Notes under the pieces: generated by a model
The model's database searches: none
What the model saw: only the letters and a program-made list of their open reading frames with translations
Told to the model about the DNA's origin: nothing
Made by a program: the position numbers and the translations under genes
From: Brugia malayi
Taxonomy: Eukaryota; Nematoda; Chromadorea; Rhabditida; Onchocercidae
DNA length: 64,000 nt
Assembly: GCF_000002995.4 (NCBI RefSeq)
Contig: NW_025062477.1
Span: 8,838,649 to 8,902,648, forward strand
Direction: 5' to 3'
Shown: positions 56,762-64,000 of the stretch, one piece after another
Numbering within the stretch: the stretch's first letter is position 1
Layout of the letters: each line of letters starts with the position of its first letter

Positions 56762-59700
56762 ATGTCTTCTATCGATGTGACGGAGATTCTACGAGCATCA
56801 GCTGAGGTGATTTTCCCTTGTACATTTTTGGTGGTTTTGGTCTTTCCGATTCTTGATATTAAAATATTAGTTCACTAGTCACTGGTTCAGGTATAGCATT
56901 TTGAATGCTAAGTGAAATATTGACTAGCATTAATGCTGCTTTAAGGTAAAGTTGAAACGACCTCGCATTGATATTTCGAATTTATCGACAGCAACCACCA
57001 CACCAGAAGATATTCTGGCTGCATTGGAGCGGGATGAATCACAGGCAGTGGTTGTTGATGAAGCAGCTGTTAAACGAATTGTTATGCAGGTCAAGTCTTA
57101 GTTTCACTTATGCTTTTCGGGTTGTTATTTTCCTTAAGCTCAATTACTTTTACCTTATTAATTTTAGCATTTCAACATTTTGCAGCGTTTTAGCTGGAGA
57201 AACGTTGTCTGAAAAATCGAGAGATGCGCATCAAATATGGCGACGAACCGGCAAAGTTTATGGAAAGCGAAATTGAATTAAATGAAGCAATACAGGTTTT
57301 ATAATTATTTTAGCAACACTTTTTTAAAAATATCTCCATATGGATTATGTGTTGCTGTTTTAGGAGATGCATGCTTTGGCAACGCAACCCGATTTATATG
57401 AACTACTTGTTGATCATGGCGGAACAGCTACCCTTTTGCAATTATTAGCTCACGAAAACTCTGACGTTGTTGGTGCCGTCATCAATCTGTTGCAGGTTTC
57501 TCTGAACTGATGCACGAAATTTATAGGGAATTTTAACTGATAACAGTAAATTATAGTGTAGTACGGTATTGAATTATTTTAACAATACGGTACCACGGTA
57601 AGTGTAATATGGTACGACAAATATGATGTGATACTAAATTATATTAAGATCATTAGATTTCGAAAATTCAAACTTTTCAAAAAAAAGTTTTCAAAAACAC
57701 GAACTATGCATATTCTCAATATTTCTCGATAATTCGTAGTTATTTGTATTCGTAGTTAGTATTTTTTATTTACTATGATCCAGATATTAGCGACCGTTTG
57801 TAAGATTTGGAATTCTAGAAAGAAATTTCGAATAATACTTGCGGGACCTTATCGATTTTTCCTTTTCTTTTTCTTTTTTTTGTATTTAAAGGAACTAACA
57901 GATGTTGATACGTTGAATGAAGGTGAAAGTGGGGCAGCAAAACTAATTGATGTGTTGGTTGCTGATCAACTAATTGAAACATTAGTACAGCAAAGCATTG
58001 AACGTATGGATGAAACTATAAAAGACGAAGCCGATGCAATCCATAATGCATTATCAGTCGTAGAAAATGTAGATTTTTACCTTCAGTTTGGAAAGTCAAT
58101 GTATTTTCGAATTAAGATTTGGTTTAATTGCGGGAAATAATTCAAAACTGTGATTTGCCATGAAATATTATTATAAGTTTTATTGCTGAAGGACTGAAAA
58201 TGAAGAATTTAACATTTGACATTTGTTTGTATATTTGCAAACATTACGAGTGCAGTAGACATCATCATAAAAAGTAATTCATCTAAAAGCTAATCCTCCT
58301 TAATTGCTGTAGAATTTGATTTTTTTTTTCTGCAGGTGCTCGATTTCCGACCGTCATTTGCTGATATCTGTGTCGAACAGGGCCTGTTTGCTTGGCTTCT
58401 CCGTCGTGCAACTCAACGAGGAGCTTTGGATGCCAATAAGATGTTTGCTAGTGAATTGCTTTCTTTGCTTCTGCAGTCAACTGAATTAGCTAGAAAACGA
58501 TTAACCGAAAAAGTTGATGGCTTCGATTTACTGCTTCGTGTAAGTTTTTATTATATTACAATTTCAAAAGTTCTAAAAGGCTCATAATCAGTAGGTTTTT
58601 GATGAAATTTCTTCGTTTATATGAATTTGGACTTTTTCGTGCAATTTAATATACTCTAGGCTTTGGCCACTTACAAGCGTCATGATCCTGGCAGTGCAGA
58701 TGAACGGGAGCATATGGAGAACTTGTTTAATGCTGTATGCGCTGCGCTTATGTATGCTCCAAATAGACAGAAATTTTTGGATGGTGAAGGCCTTCAATTA
58801 ATGAATCTTATGTTGAGGTACTAATATGTGACCAGTCTTCAAAATTCTTATTACTTTTTGTCAAATTCATTACAAAAATTTTTTTTTTTTTCACGTATTC
58901 ACTTTTCACCTAAATGAAAGTCCCCAATTTTTTTAGGGAACGTAAGCAGTCACGTGAAAGTGCACTAAAAGTTTTGGATTATGCTACAAATGGTATAGAA
59001 GGAAGATCCAATTGTGCGAAATTCATAGATATTCTCGGTGAGTTTTTTAATGATAATAATCGTCTACATTGAGTCACGCTTGCGAAAAATGACTGCTGAA
59101 AACAGTTTGAGGAATTATCGAATAAATTTTTTTATAATGCTTCGTCGTATTTTCTGACGTTAATCCATAGTTTATGCATTGTTCATTCAAAACTTTCATG
59201 AGTTTATTTTCCGGTTTGCGAACAATTTTTCCGCTATTTATGAGGACTCCAGCAAAACAAAAAAGAAAAGATTCAACACCAGACGAACATGAAGAGCATG
59301 TCTGTTCGGTCGGTAAAACATTCAGTTCCTTCTATTATCTAAGTTGTAAGGAATGACTGCTACTATTATTGTTATGGATTTGTGTTTATTGTTTTGTTGA
59401 TGCAAAAAAAAAAAAAAAATGCGAAGTTTTGTAGGTATTGTCATCTTTATTGAGGTCTTGTGGTGAAGAAGGACGCAGTCGAATTTTTTCGAAATTTAGC
59501 GAACATGAATATGAAAAAGTTGACCGTGCTGTTGAACTCGTCCTAAAATACCAGCAAGTTTTGCTTCTGAAATTAGTTTCTACTATGCAAAAGAGAGTGA
59601 TACTTTTCATTCTGAGTTACTATCCTTCGGAAGTTGGAGTAACTGATTAGAAAGGATAAAGTAAAAGGAAGATTGTGCGATGTTGTGAATTTAAAATTCC

Positions 59701-60486
59701 GTTCGAATTAGACATATATTTTATTCTGATTTTTCTTTCTATTGTATACAATTGAAGTTATTTTAATCAACAGCGTTATTTATTGAAATGTATTCAGAGA
59801 ACGTGTGGACCGATTTGATGCCCGTCAAGTTAATTTGACACAGAATAGCAAATTATCTGATGATGAAATTGAACAACTGTATCTGGATAAGTTGGATGCT
59901 GGTTTGTACACGCTGCAACGAATCATTTTAATTCTTGCGGATATATGTTCAAGTGCAATGCCTGGCTGTCGTAATCGAGCGGTGAAGTTGTTTCAGATGC
60001 GAACTGGGAATGGAAAGCTCAGCAAACATCTTGTGCCGGTTTGTTTACTGATTTCCTTACTGTTAATTTAATCACATTTGTTTTATGTTCTTATATGATT
60101 ATTTTCGGAAATTAAGTAAAATGCTTAGTGTTTTTCTCCTATTCTTCTGGACCTTTTTCCATGTTTTTTTTTTTTATTATTTGGGTTTCATTGTCTTGAG
60201 TAATCACCCATATCTTCCAATGTTTATTTTTGCATTGGATCATAACTTCCATGATGATTACACAAAAAAACCATTTGTTACTTAACAGCGCAGTGTTTTT
60301 CTGCGTATATCTTATATTTCAATCGATGAATCATTTCCGTCGCTTTCATTTGGGAGTGTGTTGAGGTATTTCTCATCATTTCAGGTACTTGAGGAGTATG
60401 AAATTAATTTAGGCGCAGAAGCAGATGAAGAGAGAAGACGTACCCGTCAGCTTATCGCACGAGTAAATAGCATTGATAAGAACTAG
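56762..60486 (+). CDS. CTNNBL1, beta-catenin-like protein 1 (spliceosome-associated)
   Basis: Armadillo-repeat nuclear protein that binds CDC5L in the Prp19 complex and the NLS of splicing factors. About 12 exons: 56762-56806 (MSSIDVTEILRASAE), 56946-57089 (KLKRPRIDISNL, a basic NLS, then PEDILAALERDE), 57194-57295 (LEKRCLKNREMRIKYGDEP, FMESEIELNEAIQ), 57363-57495, 57892 to about 58066 (ELTDVDTLNEGESGAAKLID), 58336-58539, 58661 to about 58817, 58937 to about 59038 (SALKVLDYATNG), 59214-59310 (LRTIFPLFMRTPAK, EHEEHVCS), 59435 to about 59559, 59800-60038 and 60385-60486. Length about 560 residues, as in the family. The intron before 59214 ends in CG rather than AG. A strong TTTTTGCAG precedes the ATG. 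It converges with the minus-strand gene ending at 60727. Confidence 0.94.
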
Positions 60487-60726
60487 ATCTTTTACTTCGC
60501 ATTTACATCCGTTGTACAAATGATTCACTTTTTCCATTATTCATCTGATAACTTCTGCTGTTTTATATTTGGTACGCTTTTTGTTCATGAATGGGATTTT
60601 ATATCTTTTACATCCCACTCACCTTTAGTGTCCAACTTTGATTAAGCCTATTTTTATTTTCGATTGTTATTGGCTTCCAACGTAAAATGGTAAAGTTGAA
60701 TTTATAATCTCGACAAATGTATTACT

Positions 60727-62273
60727 TTATTTCATGTTGAGACGGACGTGATATACTGATCCACCGCACTGATGCCACACCGTTTCAAATTCAATAGCTG
60801 TTATCTCCGCACCTTTTTTCCTTGTCAACTGCGTTGCGTCAAGAGACAACTCACACATTTCCATATCATCTCGGCCTAAACGAAGAAAACTCATTATTAA
60901 TGTAGGTAGTGATGGAGAATAATCTGACGATGGTATCCTGAAAGTTTAGATGGAGTACTGAATGAACAACCTAAAGTAAACTTATGAATGCCTCTATATC
61001 CAAATTTTATTATCGCTGACGATCATCTAGATCTATCTGTTGATATAGGAAGAAGTGGGGAGGGATGAAGTATAGTCATTACTTGGAGAGGGATGAAGTA
61101 CATAACATACCAGCAAGAAGTAATACAGGTTTTTTGTTAGGATGTAATTCTATCTGACGTACAACCCATTGTCCATCGAAATGAGCATACCACATACCAT
61201 GTGAAGCTACTGTTACTTCCAATATATCTAAGATGGTAAATATATTCTTCAAATTTTATTATTGACACTCTTTTAACAAACTAAAATAGAATCGTCCACT
61301 CATTATTAATTGTTCAATGAGCAAATGTTGATATACAAAATCCTAGATGAAGTAACCGTTATTGAATGAGTCCTGAATATCATGAAATTGTTTGCTTATT
61401 AAACTTAAAAAGGAAAGCTTCAAGGTAAGCTATGTACAGTTCTGAATATACCACACATATTCATATGTTCACGAGCAAGTTTCGCGAACGGTACTTTGAA
61501 ATAACGTTGGATATTGACATTATTCTGCGAGAAATGAAGAGAGAAACTATCCAACACACGCACACGTCACCGAGTAAAAACGTAAGCAAAGTACGGCTTA
61601 GGTTCAGTTTACTGGATGTCCAGTATGAGTACAATGGAGGAACTGAGGCGATTCGCTAACTTTGTATTAGATAGTGAGGAAATTTAAGAAGACGCATACT
61701 GGAAAGAGAGATTGATGAAGTGAGAATAGCATTAATTAAGAAGAGACGATTGAGAAGAATGTCACGGTTTAAAATATCAAGCACGTATGAAAGAGGGCAG
61801 AGAAAAAAGTGATAACTGTTAATTCATATCAGTTATCATTTTCTTCGAAATGAACCTAGTACGGTTAGCTTGGTGACTGGGCTGCTGTAGTATTGGGACT
61901 CGGCTATGTTGTACTGATAATTAGCTATTAAATGTTTGAATTAAAAAATAACTAGTATAGGCTTTAGAAACGAGTCAAAACTCAATCTCAGTATTAGGAT
62001 TAAGTTTCACATTTATTTCATCTGGAATATACGTATTATTCTCTCTGTATTTAAGCACAATTGAAATGTAATAAAAAACGAAACGAATTATTGAAATTAA
62101 TAGATATGATTGTATGACTAAGTGTTGTTGAATTATCAGTGGTCAATAAGATGAATGATGATAACTGGTTGCTTTAAGAAAAAAAAGTAAAGTGATTCTG
62201 TTGAATATATTACCAATGCATCACTGTGCGCTTTATTTTTAATCTGTGATATATGTGACGGTGATAATTCCAT
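60727..62273 (-). CDS. Small multi-exon gene, product unrecognised
   Basis: Reconstructed from matching phases on the minus strand; individual exons are too short to show as long frames. Exons: 62273-62214 ([20 protein letters not shown]), 62040-61982, 61903-61856, 61698-61661, 61596-61571 (26 nt), 61524-61452 ([20 protein letters not shown]), 61227-61111 ([19 protein letters not shown], then KPVLLLAG) and 60875-60727 ([30 protein letters not shown]). Total 570 nt, about 189 residues, no in-frame stop. The C-terminal half looks conserved but I cannot name the family; the 61698-61571 exons are the least certain. An acceptor at 60923 also keeps phase and would add 16 residues. The stop overlaps an AATAAA. 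The gene is head to head with the CSB gene, with 119 bp between start codons. Confidence 0.65.
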
Positions 62274-62392
62274 TAAGCTTTTATCTTATCATAATTGTTA
62301 CATCTATAATTGCAAGAAAATTTTTCTGTGCAATATAGGTATTGCATTTTTAAGAAGTGTGTGACGATCAATTTGATGTTTTGTTCTTTCGA
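62274..62392. promoter_or_regulatory. Putative bidirectional promoter
   Basis: Only 119 bp separate the start codon of the minus-strand gene (62273) from that of the CSB gene (62393). No TATA box or repeated motif stands out. A shared promoter is inferred from spacing and orientation; unseen 5' exons or trans-splicing could move either true transcription start. Confidence 0.5.
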
Positions 62393-63799
62393 ATGGACCT
62401 CAGTAAACAGGAAAAAGATTATAATAGAAAAAATGAACGGGATTGCTATCGACGAACAACTTTTAGTTTTAATCGTGAAGAAATTGGGGAGGACAGGAAA
62501 AATGTGAATGATCTTGCGGCACTTGATAGCAGTAATGTTGCTGTATACAGTGCTGCTAAGCTTGAACAAGGCCTACTGCAACAGGCAATTTTTCTCTTTG
62601 AGTAATTTCTGATTCGCTTAACTTCATATGATATATAATTATATGAGCGCCAAAATATGAAAAAAATTTTCTTTGTTATACATTGATTACAATAAATTTT
62701 AAGAGAAATTACTTCAAAGTAAAATTTTCGTATTCTACTTTTTCTGTCTTTGGAAAGATTTTTCTTAATATTTGCAGCGGTAGTTGAGGCACTTTAATGA
62801 ATGATGTACTAAATTAAACAAGTCCCTTTGAAATGAAATAAGTGAGCGAATTAAGATGATAACATTATTGTTTCTATTCATATAAATTAATACGAGACTT
62901 TGCTTATCTTGTGCTATTTCCTTTTATAATAATGTGTATTTTTGCTCTTGATTTCTAGGTTGAAAAGACATTTGCTGAAAATGTTGCTGCCTTGGAAACT
63001 GGAGTGTCACAGAATGCAAATGCAGAAGGATTACAGAATTTTATAGTTAAAAATTCACAATCTACACTTGTAGAAAATGGTGATATGACTCCTTTTGAAG
63101 TGCTTGATAAATCACAAAGAGATACTTCAGAAACTCTGGTGGAAGAACTGAAAGTGGGTAAGAAGCGAAAGGTATAGTTCGTTTCTAAATCTTATTTGAA
63201 TGTTTCTGTTTTCAATTTATCTTTTTTTTTTTTTTTTTTTTTTCGTTCGACAAGTTTCTAACGGAAGAGTAATAGACAGTTACGCTTTCTCACTATTCAT
63301 GCACTTTTATTTATCAGGCAGACATCACAGTGCAGTTGGAAGGTGACGAACCAGTGAGTTCTACATCCGATAGTGAATTTGCTCAAAGTGAAGATGATGG
63401 AAATACGTCGTCTGAAATAGAACCCGTAATAAAAAACAAACGTTCACGAAAAGTAGTAAAGACGAAAAAAATTGGCAGGAAAGAACGAGATGATGCTGAC
63501 GATGATTACTTTAGGAAAAGAATACGGTACAAAACGAATCAATAACTAATTGACACTTGATGTCTGAGTTTCTTATTCTCAAAGAATTTCTGTGACCAGA
63601 TATTTTAGAATCTAATAGGTTTTATTTAAATAAATACAGTTTTCTTATTTTTATGTTCAGGACCCATCTTGCTCGACTGGAACTTTCAAAAATTGAAAAT
63701 GGGGGAAATCAATCAAAGGATAGTGATTTTCACGAATTGAAAAATGGCATAAAAATACCTAAGGATTGTTGGGAAAAGCTCTACAAGTTTGTTTTTCTT
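62393..63799 (+). CDS. csb-1: ERCC6/CSB-like SNF2 DNA-repair ATPase, N-terminal part (partial)
   Basis: N-terminus of Cockayne syndrome group B protein, a SNF2 ATPase for transcription-coupled repair. Exons: 62393-62584, 62959-63171, 63318-63526 and 63661 to about 63799; the ATPase domain lies beyond the right edge. Evidence for CSB is the block VAVYSAAKLEQGLLQQVEK, matching the conserved N-terminal CSB motif (VKVYNQ..FEQDVLQQVD in humans), an acidic/basic linker (SEDDGNTSSEIE, NKRSRKVVKTKK), and GIKIPKDCWEKLYK, which fits the segment just before the helicase (GFKVPGFLFKKLFKYQ). The first intron starts with GC: only that donor keeps LLQQ joined in frame to VEKTF. The final donor may be at 63786 or 63799. 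The family is likely but rests on short motifs because the ATPase core is absent; the symbol is given by analogy to C. elegans. Confidence 0.75.
63208..63244. repeat. Poly(T) tract in CSB intron 2
   Basis: A run of more than 20 T, the longest homopolymer in the window, within the intron between 63171 and 63318. It may be a length-variable site or an assembly weak spot. Confidence 0.7.
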
Positions 63800-64000
63800 G
63801 TAAGTAATTTATAAAAGGAGAAATCATTAGTTTAATCTATTTTCAGGAGATTTTGTAGATAACATAGCGGATGTGTAATATTGGTAATGTTCAAATATGA
63901 AATACTGCATTAATTCTAGCTAGACTAGAATTTTGTTTAGCATGAAATTTGGAAACGGGGTTATTTGTACACTGGTCATTCATGTGAATGCTTAAAATAG

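Noticed and set aside
60875..60923. Use of the upstream acceptor (60923) in the last exon of the minus-strand gene
   Set aside because: It keeps phase but inserts 16 low-complexity residues in the middle of the conserved-looking [13 protein letters not shown] join; the 60875 acceptor (TTCGTTTAG) is preferred, though not proven.
61432..61659. Plus-strand open frame of 75 codons rich in charged residues
   Set aside because: It overlaps exons of the minus-strand gene whose phases fit, and it has no splice context or family likeness of its own.
62273..62569. Minus-strand open frame of 98 codons
   Set aside because: It is the antisense of the first CSB exon, which carries a recognised motif on the plus strand.

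Overview
The window is nuclear DNA from a nematode, most likely a filarial or other spirurid worm. The evidence is AT-rich sequence, short exons split by GT-AG introns of about 45-500 bp with strong TTTCAG acceptors, several start codons just after acceptor-like TTGCAG/TTTCAG sites as expected for spliced-leader trans-splicing, and gene neighbours that recall the C. elegans C10H11 region (viln-1, let-502, lst-8; from memory). I see no prokaryotic genes, CRISPR array, integron, tRNA or rRNA.

Layout. Positions 1-3758 (minus): C-terminal gelsolin-like part of a supervillin/VILN-1 protein, running off the left edge. 3759-7686: intergenic, with one weak small-gene candidate at 4583. 7687-13472 (plus): complete Bloom-type RecQ helicase (HIM-6/BLM). 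14043-16122 (plus): four-exon gene of unrecognised product. 17256-25561 (plus): Rho-associated kinase (LET-502/ROCK) with kinase, coiled coil, Rho-binding and split PH/C1 domains. 26778-29889 (plus): LST-8, the WD40 subunit of TOR complexes. 31427-32148 (plus): intronless phosphoserine phosphatase copy with one frameshift. 33525-44132 (plus): catalytic alpha subunit of the Ral GTPase-activating complex. 45668-46901 (plus): LENG1-like protein. 47934 to about 48900 (minus): unrecognised multi-exon gene. 49111-56186 (plus): tubulin folding cofactor D. 56762-60486 (plus): CTNNBL1, a spliceosome-associated armadillo protein. 60727-62273 (minus): small gene of seven or eight exons, product unrecognised. 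62393 to the right edge (plus): N-terminus of ERCC6/CSB, head to head with the previous gene.

Functional themes are housekeeping: genome maintenance (BLM, CSB), small-GTPase and cytoskeletal control (ROCK, RalGAP, supervillin, TBCD), TOR signalling (LST-8) and RNA processing (CTNNBL1, LENG1). There is no operon-like pathway cluster.

Structural surprises. A roughly 620-bp segment inside the largest RalGAP intron occurs again, almost identical and inverted, about 9 kb downstream (37518-38137 and 47109-47726); the second copy abuts a 17-nt poly(A) tract in its own orientation. Two introns (let-502 intron 1 and CSB intron 1) are best explained as GC-AG introns. One CTNNBL1 intron ends in CG where the frame and the family demand an acceptor. 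The phosphatase copy looks like a young retrocopy or a gene with an indel error. Exon boundaries were placed by hand from reading frames and family similarity; those described as approximate or unresolved should be read that way.
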